DNA from: an uncultured Clostridia bacterium
Lineage (GTDB): Bacteria > Bacillota > Clostridia > Oscillospirales > Ruminococcaceae
DNA: 64,000 nt
Assembly (NCBI GenBank): GCA_944386805.1
Contig: CALXCO010000007.1
Coordinates: forward strand, 1-64,000
Direction of reading: 5' to 3'
A program made the translations under genes and the position numbers. Of the stretch, positions 19,592 to 27,875 are shown piece after piece. The notes beneath the pieces were generated by a model. It was not told the origin of the DNA. It saw nothing but the letters and a program-made list of their open reading frames with translations, and did no database searches. Position 1 is the first letter of the stretch, and the number at the start of each line of letters is the position of its first letter.

Positions 19592-20923
19592 ATGAATCCG
19601 AATGATATGTACCCAGGTTCTCTCGAACAGCCTGGAACTCTTCCGTTTCCGGGATATGACGAGACGCCGGAGATGGGGCAGGGCATGACCAGAACGCCTT
19701 ATAATATCCCGTTGGGGGTGACACAGGAGTCGATTCCCGGTGCCATTCCGGTGGGAGATATTGCTTCGCTGTACGAAGAGAAAAAGCAGCCCGGTCGGGC
19801 ACTCAAAGTGCTGACCGGTGTCATTGGAAGCGGAAACGGGGGAATGTCGACCTATGCGGTCAACCTTTTCTGCGCAATGCCGGTCAATGATTATGATGTG
19901 ACCTTTCTTTCGACGGTCGAGCATCCCTATTATGAAAAGCAGATCAAGGACCATTACGGTAAAATCCGGGTTATTCCATCCCGCAATCGCCATCCATTTA
20001 AACATAAAAAAGAGCTGGAAAAGGTGTTTTCCGAACAGAAATATGATGTCTGCCACATCCACCTTTCGACCGCCAGCAATATTGAACCGCTCAAAGCCGC
20101 CATCCGTGCAGGCGTCAAGGTCATTATTGCTCATGTTCATTCAGCCGGCGCAGAAGGCGGAAAACTTGCCCGGCTGCTCCACCGGCTCAATGCCCCCAAA
20201 CTCGGCAAAATGCCGATTATCCGTCTGGCCTGTTCGACAGAAGCGGGACGGTTTGGGTATGCAGGCGGCAGTTTTGCGGTTGTACCGAATGCGATTGACC
20301 TCGGACGTTTTTATTGGGACGGCGGACGGCGCAACCGTTTTAGACGGTATTATGACATTCCGCTGGACAGCTTTGTCATTGGCCATGTCGGCCGGTTTGT
20401 GCCGGTCAAGAACCAGGGCTTTCTGCTGGAGCTGCTGCAGGAGCTGAAAAAGCTGCGTCCGGACGCAAAATTGCTGTTGTGCGGAGATGGACCGAAGCTG
20501 GAGGAAATCAAGGCAAAAGCAGCCGAGATGGGCCTGGAAGGGGATGTCTTTTTCCCAGGCAATATTATCAATCCACAGGACGCATACTGTGCGATGGACG
20601 TGATGGTATTGCCGTCACTGTTTGAAGGATTTCCGCTGACAGTTGCGGAGGCATACGCTTCCGGGCTGCCCTGTCTTGTATCGGACAAGGTGACGCGGGA
20701 AGCCGGGTTTGGCGAAGAAATCGCGTTTTTCTCACTGGATGGGGATAAAGCCGACCTGGCGAAAAAGGCGCTGGAGATGGCTATTCCGGAAGAGAAACGC
20801 CACAGTTTCCATGACCGGCTGCGTGAGCTTGGATTTGACTGGGGCTCTCAGTCGATTCAGATGCAGCGCCGCTACCATGGGGACGACGATTCCCGGCAAG
20901 AAGGCAACTCCCGAAAGGAATGA
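19592..20923 (+). CDS. Family 4 (GT-B) glycosyltransferase with N-terminal extension
   Basis: This is a 443-residue retaining glycosyltransferase. The catalytic part begins near residue 68 (LKVLTGVIGSGNGGMSTYAVNLF). The C-terminal half holds the GHVGRFVPVKNQ segment, GDGPKLEEI and the E-x7-E motif in SLFEGFPLTVAEAYASGLP. The first 65 residues are low-complexity and rich in Pro, Gly, Asn and Glu with no sign of a signal peptide; this extension is unusual. Donor unknown. It is 12 bases after tagD. Confidence 0.87.
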   Translation: MNPNDMYPGSLEQPGTLPFPGYDETPEMGQGMTRTPYNIPLGVTQESIPGAIPVGDIASLYEEKKQPGRALKVLTGVIGSGNGGMSTYAVNLFCAMPVNDYDVTFLSTVEHPYYEKQIKDHYGKIRVIPSRNRHPFKHKKELEKVFSEQKYDVCHIHLSTASNIEPLKAAIRAGVKVIIAHVHSAGAEGGKLARLLHRLNAPKLGKMPIIRLACSTEAGRFGYAGGSFAVVPNAIDLGRFYWDGGRRNRFRRYYDIPLDSFVIGHVGRFVPVKNQGFLLELLQELKKLRPDAKLLLCGDGPKLEEIKAKAAEMGLEGDVFFPGNIINPQDAYCAMDVMVLPSLFEGFPLTVAEAYASGLPCLVSDKVTREAGFGEEIAFFSLDGDKADLAKKALEMAIPEEKRHSFHDRLRELGFDWGSQSIQMQRRYHGDDDSRQEGNSRKE

Positions 20924-20932
20924 TGGATAAGA

Positions 20933-22537
20933 ATGGAAAAATCGTTTATCCGAAAGGCGATTGACACCCTTTTGGATCACAATCTTTACCGGCTGGTTGT
21001 ACTGGTGATGGTCGTTATTCGCACCTGTGCCTTTTTAAACCCGCTGATTGGACCTTTTGTCAAATTTACGCTGGCATGGTCAGCGCTGATTCTGATTCGG
21101 GATTTGTTTACCGAACGGCTGTTTATGACCAACCGGTTCCGTGGGATTCTGTATCTGTTTTTGATCGCCTACGGGCTGACGTCGTTTTTAAACCGGGATC
21201 AGAATTTTGCCCGGAACTTGGTCATGTGGGCATACATTATCAGCAATATGCTGGTGATGTACAGCTATGACCTGAAAAAATCTCCGGGACAGATCAAGCG
21301 GGAACTGCTGCATTTCAACCATACCTTTATGATTGCGACCTTTGTCGGACAGCTGATCAGTCTGGTCACCTTCTTTATGGGGATTGCATTTGCCTACCGG
21401 GTCGATGATGCAGTGTATTATTACGGCATTTATGAGGGACGTATCTGGGGATTTTACACCAACCCCAACGCCGCCAGCTTCTTTATGGTTATCAACTTGA
21501 TGCTGACCGTGGTCAGCATCATCATCCAGAAAGAGTCGCTCAGCCGCCGGAGAAAGGCTTTTTACCTGGTCAACAACATTGTCCAGCTGCTGATTCTGTT
21601 TTTGTGCAACTCCCGTACCAGTATCTTTACGCTGTGCTTCTATGTGATTTTGCTGGTTGTGCTGATGGAGCTGCCGGAAATCATCTGGAACAAAGAGAAG
21701 GCGCAGCGCAACCGAAAGATCGGACGGACGGTCTTTGTCGCAGTTGTACTGCCGCTGGCAATTTTGGGGACACATACCTATGCGCTGGAAATCCTGCCCA
21801 ATTTTGTCCTCAAGACTTCGCTGTCTGAGGAACTGAACGAACGGCTGGAGGACGTCACCAACACCAGTTCGAGCGCAACGATTACTGCGGGCGATGTTGA
21901 GCTGGAGCGGGAAGACTTCGGTACCCAGTTCGGCGGACGGTATTACCTGTGGCAGTCGGGCATCGAGCTGATTAAAAACAACGCCCTTTTCGGGGTCGGC
22001 AACGACAATGTCCCGATTGAGGCGTACCGGTATGCTGCCCGTTACTTTACAGCGTTTGGCGCCGATATCTACCTGCCGGGTGTATCAGGTGGTCTGCACA
22101 ACCTCTTTTTCCAGATTGCAGCGGCATCCGGACTGATCGGACTGGCGATTTTTGTCACCTTTGGCGTGCTGGTTTTGCAGCGGGTGGTGCGGTATTATAT
22201 CTGGATGATTCGGGAAAAACGATTCAACCAACTGGTTGTCGCCTGTATCGCGGTTGTGATGATTATCGTGCTCCGGACAATGACCGATACCGGTATCATT
22301 TATGGCATTTATTATCTTGGGGTCGTCTTCTGGACCTACCTGAGTGCGGTTGTCTACTTTATGGACAGTGAGTTTACTGTCGGCAGGAAACCGTTTGTCG
22401 CGATGATTCATGACCGGATTTTCCACGGTAAAAAAGAGTCCTGGAAGGTTACCGAACGCAAAACAGCGCATCAGAAAATTTCGCTGAAAAAGAGCAGACC
22501 GGCAAAAATGTCTTCACTGCCGGGAATCGGCGACTGA
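20933..22537 (+). CDS. O-antigen ligase/polymerase-like membrane protein (Wzy/WaaL family)
   Basis: The 534-residue protein has about ten to twelve predicted helices. A large loop near residues 280-370 contains YYLWQSGIELIKNNALFGVGNDN, the hallmark of O-antigen ligase or polymerase proteins, and LHNLFFQIAAASGLIG follows. It should join or polymerise lipid-linked repeat units outside the membrane. Its tail of about 60 residues is Lys-rich and cytoplasmic. It lies between glycosyltransferase and LicD genes. Confidence 0.82.
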   Translation: MEKSFIRKAIDTLLDHNLYRLVVLVMVVIRTCAFLNPLIGPFVKFTLAWSALILIRDLFTERLFMTNRFRGILYLFLIAYGLTSFLNRDQNFARNLVMWAYIISNMLVMYSYDLKKSPGQIKRELLHFNHTFMIATFVGQLISLVTFFMGIAFAYRVDDAVYYYGIYEGRIWGFYTNPNAASFFMVINLMLTVVSIIIQKESLSRRRKAFYLVNNIVQLLILFLCNSRTSIFTLCFYVILLVVLMELPEIIWNKEKAQRNRKIGRTVFVAVVLPLAILGTHTYALEILPNFVLKTSLSEELNERLEDVTNTSSSATITAGDVELEREDFGTQFGGRYYLWQSGIELIKNNALFGVGNDNVPIEAYRYAARYFTAFGADIYLPGVSGGLHNLFFQIAAASGLIGLAIFVTFGVLVLQRVVRYYIWMIREKRFNQLVVACIAVVMIIVLRTMTDTGIIYGIYYLGVVFWTYLSAVVYFMDSEFTVGRKPFVAMIHDRIFHGKKESWKVTERKTAHQKISLKKSRPAKMSSLPGIGD

Positions 22538-22553
22538 TTATACAGCATATGAG

Positions 22554-22592
22554 GAAAAGCGGCTGGAGTTTGAACATGCCGCTTTTCTGTTT
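22554..22592 (+). terminator. Intra-operon terminator-like hairpin before licD
   Basis: A perfect 10-bp stem (22554-22563 with 22578-22587) is followed by TGTTTTC. It sits between the polymerase and LicD genes, so it may be a partial terminator that lowers expression of the last three genes. Confidence 0.6.
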
Positions 22593-22624
22593 TCAACAAC
22601 TTGAATAAAGGGAGCAGGATTTGT

Positions 22625-23455
22625 GTGGAAGGTGAAACACTAAAGCGTGTGCAGCAGACGGTGGACGAGATACTGCTGGTCATTGACAGGCAGGCGAAAG
22701 CCTGCGGCGTACCCTACTATCTGTTTTACGGCAGTGCACTGGGAGCAGTCCGCCACCACGGCTTTATTCCGTGGGACGACGACGCTGACATCGTATTATT
22801 CCGGAAGGATTTTGAGAAGCTGCGCGCCTACTGGGCGGCGCATCCGGTAGACGGATATTTTTATCAGGATGTCACGACCGATCCGGGGTATTCGGTCAAG
22901 ATTACCAAGATTCGGAAGAATGGCACCGCCTTTGTCGAACCGCAGCTGAAAGACTGTGATATGCACCACGGAATGTTTGTCGACATTTTCGTGCTGGATG
23001 ATTATGTCAAAAATAATTTCCTTCGCCGTCTGACAGAATATATCACAATGTTTGATTACAATGCCGAGCGCCAGTATCTCCCGGAAGCAAAGATTCCGCG
23101 GATGGTTTACCGGGTGACCAATCGGGTTTTCCACGGCGGCGGAATCTTCCGGTGGTGGTACCGGTCGGTTTTCCCAAAGCTGAAAAAGGATGACAGCATG
23201 TGCTCGGATATTGCGTCGTTTACCAATTCCCACCGGTATGATTTTAAACGGGAATGGCTGGGAACACCACAGTATGTGCCGTACGATGATATTCAGCTGC
23301 CGATTCCGCAGAATGCAGCCGAATGTCTGAAGGTCTGCTACGGCGATTTTATGACCCCTCCGCCGCCTGAAAAACAGGTCAGCAACCATAAGCTCTACTA
23401 TATTTCATTCGATTCCGAATATCATCCGGCACCCGGAAAGGGGACAGGCGACTGA
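22625..23455 (+). CDS. LicD-family phosphotransferase
   Basis: This is a 276-residue LicD-family protein. The motif YGSALGAVRHHGFIPWDDDAD near residues 33-53 contains the Asp cluster typical of the nucleotidyltransferase-like fold, and an EPQ/HGMFVDIFVLDD segment follows. Characterised LicD enzymes move phosphocholine from CDP-choline to teichoic acid or lipopolysaccharide; other members may move different phospho-groups. I prefer GTG at 22625, placed 6 bases after an AGCAGG site; a TTG at 22601 is in frame but has none. Its stop overlaps the flippase start. Confidence 0.85.
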   Translation: MEGETLKRVQQTVDEILLVIDRQAKACGVPYYLFYGSALGAVRHHGFIPWDDDADIVLFRKDFEKLRAYWAAHPVDGYFYQDVTTDPGYSVKITKIRKNGTAFVEPQLKDCDMHHGMFVDIFVLDDYVKNNFLRRLTEYITMFDYNAERQYLPEAKIPRMVYRVTNRVFHGGGIFRWWYRSVFPKLKKDDSMCSDIASFTNSHRYDFKREWLGTPQYVPYDDIQLPIPQNAAECLKVCYGDFMTPPPPEKQVSNHKLYYISFDSEYHPAPGKGTGD

Positions 23456-24906
23456 TGTCCAGATCAATAACACTGAACTCAATCTATAATTTTATTCTGA
23501 AAGTTTTCCGGCTGATCGTGCCGGTGCTGGTCGGACCGTATATCCAGCGGCTGTTTGACCCGCATCTGTACGGTAACTTTAACGACGCGTCCACCTGGGT
23601 TGACCTTGCACTGGTGTTCGGCAGCTTTGGAATTTATACCTATGCAGTGCGGGAAGTTTCAGCCGTCCGTGACGACCGTGAAAAGGTCAGAAGCCTGTAT
23701 GCGAGCCTGTTTTCGATGGGACTGTGCACCAACCTGGTGGTATCGGTGCTGTACAGTGCAGTGATCTTTTTGCAGGTGGATTCGGCAGCCCGGAGTATCT
23801 ATCTGGTGCTTGGGTTTAAGGTACTGGCCAACATCTTTATGGTGGAATGGCTCAACGAAGCAGGCGAAAATTACCGCTTTATTACCGTCAAGACCATCAT
23901 TGTCCGGTTTGCCTATCTGATTGGGATTTTTGTGCTGATTAAAGAACCGGACGACGTTCTGCGGTATACGATGCTGGTCGTTGTGACCGACCTTGTCAAT
24001 AACCTCATCAGCTTTGTCTATGTCACCCGCCGGCTTGGGCTGACCTTCCGTGGGATTTCCTGGAAACAGCATTTTATGCCGCTGGTCAGTATTCTGGTCA
24101 TCAGCAATGTCAATCTGCTGTACACCTCGCTTGACAAGATGATTCTCGGTCAGGTCGCCGATAAAATGCAGGTCACGGTCTACAAAACCCCGCAGGATAT
24201 CACCTATATGATCGGCCAGCTGCTGGCGTCGATTGTACTGGTTGCAGTGCCGCGCCTGGCCTATTACAGCGGCAACGGCCGGATGAAAGAGTTTATGGAG
24301 CTGGTCGACAAGAGCTATCACAGCTTTATGCTGATTGTCTTTCCTGCCTGTACAGGCGTTGCCTGTCTGGCACCGGAGATTATGTGGATTTACGGCGGCG
24401 GAAAGTATGACGCCTCAATTCCGGTACTGATTGCATTTTCCATCCGCACGATGGAAAGTGCAGTGTATACCATTTGCGCCAACCAGATTCTGTATGTGCT
24501 GCATCAGGAAAAGTTCCTGGTTCGGGTGCTGTTGGGGTGCGGCCTGCTCAATGCCGTGCTGGATATTCTGCTGGTGGTAGCAGGCGGATATACGCCGCTG
24601 ACTGCGATTCTGTCCACCTTTGTGGCAGAGGTTATCCTGATGGCGATTATCTTCTGGTTTATCCGGGTCAAACTCCATATCCCGTTCCATTTTGTCAGCC
24701 GGCAGAATCTTCGTTATCTGGCATTGTCGGTGATCTTTGTGCCGATTACCCTGGGAATCCGTGCGGCAGGGTTTGGCTATATCTGGACAGCGGTGCTGTC
24801 GGTTGGAATCTGCTGTCTGTTCTATTTTGGCGCACTGCTGATTTTGAAAGATGAAACGATGCGGTTCCTGACCGGAAAGCTGCTTTCCCGTTTTAAACGC
24901 GGTTGA
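23455..24906 (+). CDS. Polysaccharide flippase (Wzx-like, MATE/MOP superfamily)
   Basis: The 483-residue protein has 12-14 hydrophobic segments. The N-terminus SITLNSIYNFILKVFRLIVPVLVGPYIQ is typical of Wzx-type polysaccharide exporters. It should flip lipid-linked repeat units to the outer face. The start ATG overlaps the licD stop (TGATG), implying translational coupling. Confidence 0.87.
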   Translation: MSRSITLNSIYNFILKVFRLIVPVLVGPYIQRLFDPHLYGNFNDASTWVDLALVFGSFGIYTYAVREVSAVRDDREKVRSLYASLFSMGLCTNLVVSVLYSAVIFLQVDSAARSIYLVLGFKVLANIFMVEWLNEAGENYRFITVKTIIVRFAYLIGIFVLIKEPDDVLRYTMLVVVTDLVNNLISFVYVTRRLGLTFRGISWKQHFMPLVSILVISNVNLLYTSLDKMILGQVADKMQVTVYKTPQDITYMIGQLLASIVLVAVPRLAYYSGNGRMKEFMELVDKSYHSFMLIVFPACTGVACLAPEIMWIYGGGKYDASIPVLIAFSIRTMESAVYTICANQILYVLHQEKFLVRVLLGCGLLNAVLDILLVVAGGYTPLTAILSTFVAEVILMAIIFWFIRVKLHIPFHFVSRQNLRYLALSVIFVPITLGIRAAGFGYIWTAVLSVGICCLFYFGALLILKDETMRFLTGKLLSRFKRG

Positions 24907-24927
24907 GTGGGGAAGGAGTAGAGAAAC

Positions 24928-25785
24928 ATGCCCCTTTTTAAACGGGTGTATCTTGAGATTGGAAATGTCTGTAATCTGCACTGCTCCTTTTGCAGTCCGC
25001 GGGTACGTCCGGCACGGCAGATGAATTTTGAGGAATTCAGCGGAATTTTGGCACAGCTGAAACCGTATACCGATTATCTTTACTTTCACGTCAAAGGCGA
25101 ACCTCTGGCACACCCGCTGCTGGAATCGTTTTTGGCGGAGGCGGCCAGACAGAAATTTCAGGTCACCATCACCACCAATGGAACCCTGCTTCCACAAAAA
25201 GGCAAAATATTGGTGCAGTCACCTGCGGTGCGGCAGGTCAATTTGTCGCTGCACAGCTTTTCAGCCCATCAGGGGATTGATACTGATGGATATTTGGACA
25301 GCTGTTTTGCGTTTGCGCGACAGATGTCGGCAGCCGGACGGTATACGACGCTGCGGCTATGGACTCTGTCCAATGGGCGACAGGCAGATGATGGGACAAG
25401 GCATATCCTGTCCCGGATTGAACAGTTCTTTGGGGTGGAAGGCGACTTGGCGTCGATGCTGGCAAGCCGTGCGGTTGCACTTGGCAAAGGCATCTTCGTC
25501 AGTTTTGATGAGGAATTTGAATGGCCATCGATGTCCGCACCGTTTATATCGGAGGAAGGTTTCTGCCACGGATTGCGGCAGATGATCGGGATTCTGGCGG
25601 ACGGGACGGTCGTTCCCTGTTGCCTGGATGCGGACGGGAATGCACCGCTTGGCAATGTGCTTGAAACACCACTGGCGGAGATTTTGTCCCAACCGCTGTT
25701 TACCCAGGCACGGGAAGCAATGTTCAATCGAAAGGTACTGCTGCCGCTGTGCCAGCGGTGCAGTTATCGAACCCGCTTTAACTGA
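24928..25785 (+). CDS. Radical SAM/SPASM-domain protein
   Basis: The 285-residue protein has the radical-SAM Cys motif CNLHCSFC near residue 14-21 and a VKGEPLAHPLLESF segment, followed by a short C-terminal SPASM-type region with Cys in GFCHGLRQ, CCLDADG and CQRCSYR. It should carry the SAM-cleaving 4Fe-4S cluster plus an auxiliary cluster. SPASM proteins modify peptides, sugars or other enzymes. No precursor peptide is visible nearby, and its place at the end of an envelope operon suggests a polymer or lipid modification. Substrate unknown. Confidence 0.8.
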   Translation: MPLFKRVYLEIGNVCNLHCSFCSPRVRPARQMNFEEFSGILAQLKPYTDYLYFHVKGEPLAHPLLESFLAEAARQKFQVTITTNGTLLPQKGKILVQSPAVRQVNLSLHSFSAHQGIDTDGYLDSCFAFARQMSAAGRYTTLRLWTLSNGRQADDGTRHILSRIEQFFGVEGDLASMLASRAVALGKGIFVSFDEEFEWPSMSAPFISEEGFCHGLRQMIGILADGTVVPCCLDADGNAPLGNVLETPLAEILSQPLFTQAREAMFNRKVLLPLCQRCSYRTRFN

Positions 25786-25795
25786 ATATCGAATG

Positions 25796-25839
25796 AGAAA
25801 AGCACCTGTATCTGCCGCTTGACGGCTGATACAGGTGCT
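25796..25839 (-). terminator. Terminator of the amidase gene, shared region with the envelope operon
   Basis: A perfect 12-bp stem (25801-25812 with 25828-25839) is followed by TTTTCTC on the minus strand. The plus strand has only weak T content, so it mainly ends the minus-strand amidase gene, though it could also help end the converging operon. Confidence 0.75.
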
Positions 25840-25856
25840 TGCTGTGTTTGGGCGGA

Positions 25857-26768
25857 TTATTCGTCGGATGGGAGTTCAACCGGCTGGTAGACCTGCTCAT
25901 CCGATGTGGATTCTTCTGTTGTGGAAGATGAATCGGTATTTTCGCTATCCTGTACATTGTCTGACTGGGGCTGATCTTCCAGCTGGTCTGCAAAATAGCG
26001 GCAGATTGCCCTGTAATAACATTCTGCGGCGGCTGTTCCCGATTCGCCGCCCATCAGTGCCAGGTCACTCTCGCTTGAAACGAAACACTGTTCGACAAGT
26101 ACTGCCGGAGCCTTGGTCTTTTCCAGCATCCCAAAGGACGGGTCGGTAAATACAAGGGAGTTGCTGGATTCGACGAGGTATTTTTCATTGTTGTCATCGT
26201 AGTAAGCGTAACGGATGCCATTTTCACCACGTATCGTCATGCCGAGTGCAGAAAACTCTTCGACCAGCATTTCGGCAAAATCATAACTTTCCGGATGGTA
26301 TTTCCGACCAGGTGGGGCAGGGTAGCACTCAAATCCACTGCCGGAGCTTTCCGGGTCGGAATTTGCGTGGATACATACCAGCAGATCTGCATAGGCGTCA
26401 TTGGCGACCGCGTACCGCTCCTGAATGGTCGCGGTCGTACCTTTTTCGTGACAGAGAACCGGCTGGAAGCGTCCATCCGCTTCCAGTAAATCGAATAGTG
26501 CTTCGGCAGTTTCGCCGGTCAGTTCCGCTTCATCCACCAGTCCGAGTGCACCGGGGTCATCGCCGCCATGACCGGCGTCGATTGCGATTACCGGACGGCT
26601 GTCGAGAAAATCTGCAACTGTTTTTCCGATGGTGTATTCGGTGTCGTCGAGAATATCCGGTTTCCAGGCGCCGATTTTAATGCCAACAATAAGCAGCGCT
26701 GCTCCCATCAGAAAAGAGAGCAGCGTTCGTCCGCATCCCGGACGGTAGTTGGATGAGCGATAGGACAT
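25857..26768 (-). CDS. N-acetylmuramoyl-L-alanine amidase (Amidase_3)
   Basis: This zinc amidase of about 303 residues cuts the bond between muramic acid and the stem peptide. An N-terminal membrane anchor (about residues 15-33) is followed by the catalytic domain: IAIDAGHGGDDPGALG (first His ligand), an Asn-rich CIHANSD segment with the second His near the middle, and the late EQCFVSS segment with the catalytic Glu. The tail of about 45 residues is Ser/Thr/Glu-rich and disordered. The ATG at 26768 fits because a consensus promoter starts RNA near 26810 and GGAAGGA lies between; an in-frame ATG at 26798 has no site. Confidence 0.87.
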   Translation of the reverse strand: MSYRSSNYRPGCGRTLLSFLMGAALLIVGIKIGAWKPDILDDTEYTIGKTVADFLDSRPVIAIDAGHGGDDPGALGLVDEAELTGETAEALFDLLEADGRFQPVLCHEKGTTATIQERYAVANDAYADLLVCIHANSDPESSGSGFECYPAPPGRKYHPESYDFAEMLVEEFSALGMTIRGENGIRYAYYDDNNEKYLVESSNSLVFTDPSFGMLEKTKAPAVLVEQCFVSSESDLALMGGESGTAAAECYYRAICRYFADQLEDQPQSDNVQDSENTDSSSTTEESTSDEQVYQPVELPSDE

Positions 26769-26816
26769 AATGTGCGCATTCCTTCCATATAAATACAAAT
26801 CTTTACAAACACAGCA

Positions 26817-26845
26817 ATTATATCACGGGAAACAGGTCAAGTCAA
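26817..26845 (-). promoter_or_regulatory. Promoter of the amidase gene
   Basis: On the minus strand TTGACT (26845-26840), 17-base spacer, TATAAT (26822-26817). It begins immediately after the T-run of the upstream operon terminator, a very compact arrangement. Confidence 0.8.
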
Positions 26846-26880
26846 CAAAAACCGCCATACGGATGAACCATACGGCGGTT
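26846..26880 (-). terminator. Terminator of the GH51/nucleoside hydrolase operon
   Basis: A stem of 13 pairs (26850-26862 with 26868-26880, including G-U pairs in the minus-strand RNA) is followed by TTTTTG. Confidence 0.8.
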
Positions 26881-26904
26881 GATTGCATCAGAAATATTTG
26901 GTTA

Positions 26905-27852
26905 TCAGTCATTCGGACCGGGGAAATTGATTTTCAGCTTGGCATAGAAGTCAGCGAGGGTCAGACGGGCGTCGATTGTATGGTACACACGAATCGGACG
27001 GTTGTTCTGGTTGGGAATATAGTTCATGCTGCGCGGGTCGAAGCGAGGTGCAGGAATCCAGTCCCAGTTATACCGCTCGTACTCTTCCAGCAGGACAGTG
27101 ACGGTTGCCTGGTCGCCGAGACCCCAGCTTTCACCGTGAGGCCAACGGGGGAATTTGGTGAATTCGTTGTTAAAGTCGACCATCTGCTGGACGAGGTAGT
27201 GCCCGATTTTGCCATACGGTGCGACATTGACCTGCAATTCTGCAAGGGACACGGCGGGGTGTTTATAGACATTCATCGGAACCTGCCACAGCGGAACACA
27301 GGAGCAGAACAGGACGTTTGCGGCGTTGATATCCATCATCAGGTTGAATTCCTGACCACCCAACGGGTACATACCGCCGCCAATCCATACGACGGTCATT
27401 CTGTCCTGAATTTCCGGGCAGAGCAGGATTGCCGACGCAACGTCGGTCACAGCGCCCTGACAGACAACGTACAATTCATGCGGGTCATCTTTCAGCGCTT
27501 CATCGATAATCATCTGTGCACCGGCAGAGAGGACCGGTGTCTTTTCATCAGGCATCGAATGGGGTGCACCCTGTGCGATGCTGACCTGACCGGTCAGCCC
27601 CATCAGATCAACTACCTTTTCAATTTCGACAACCGAAGCGCGTGCAGTTTCACCATCCGGGTACATCTGCGGGTACTGACGGGGATTCTTTTCAAAATGA
27701 CCGCCGATGATACCGACCACGATTTCCCGTGGGGTCATCAGATGGTGGGCGATTGCGAACTGGTCGTCTGCTTCATTTTTTGCGTCAGCGTGGACAATGA
27801 CGCGAACTTTTTTGTTGTCCGGAACCTGGAAGATATAGTTTTTTTCAAACAT
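26905..27852 (-). CDS. Nucleoside hydrolase-like protein (IUNH/DUF1593-like)
   Basis: This protein of about 315 residues begins with VRVIVHADAKNEADDQFAIAHHLM, a variant of the DxDxxxDD calcium-binding motif of inosine-uridine nucleoside hydrolases. VCQGAVTDVASAILL and VVWIGGGMYPLGGQEFNLMMDINAAN match the central motifs, including the usual N-rich substrate segment. It should cleave an N- or O-ribosyl-like glycosidic bond. The ATG at 27852 follows AAGGAG; a longer frame upstream lacks one and would overlap the GH51 gene. It is 23 bases after that gene, so co-transcribed. Confidence 0.8.
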   Translation of the reverse strand: MFEKNYIFQVPDNKKVRVIVHADAKNEADDQFAIAHHLMTPREIVVGIIGGHFEKNPRQYPQMYPDGETARASVVEIEKVVDLMGLTGQVSIAQGAPHSMPDEKTPVLSAGAQMIIDEALKDDPHELYVVCQGAVTDVASAILLCPEIQDRMTVVWIGGGMYPLGGQEFNLMMDINAANVLFCSCVPLWQVPMNVYKHPAVSLAELQVNVAPYGKIGHYLVQQMVDFNNEFTKFPRWPHGESWGLGDQATVTVLLEEYERYNWDWIPAPRFDPRSMNYIPNQNNRPIRVYHTIDARLTLADFYAKLKINFPGPND

Positions 27853-27875
27853 AGTCAAAACTCCTTTATCATAAT

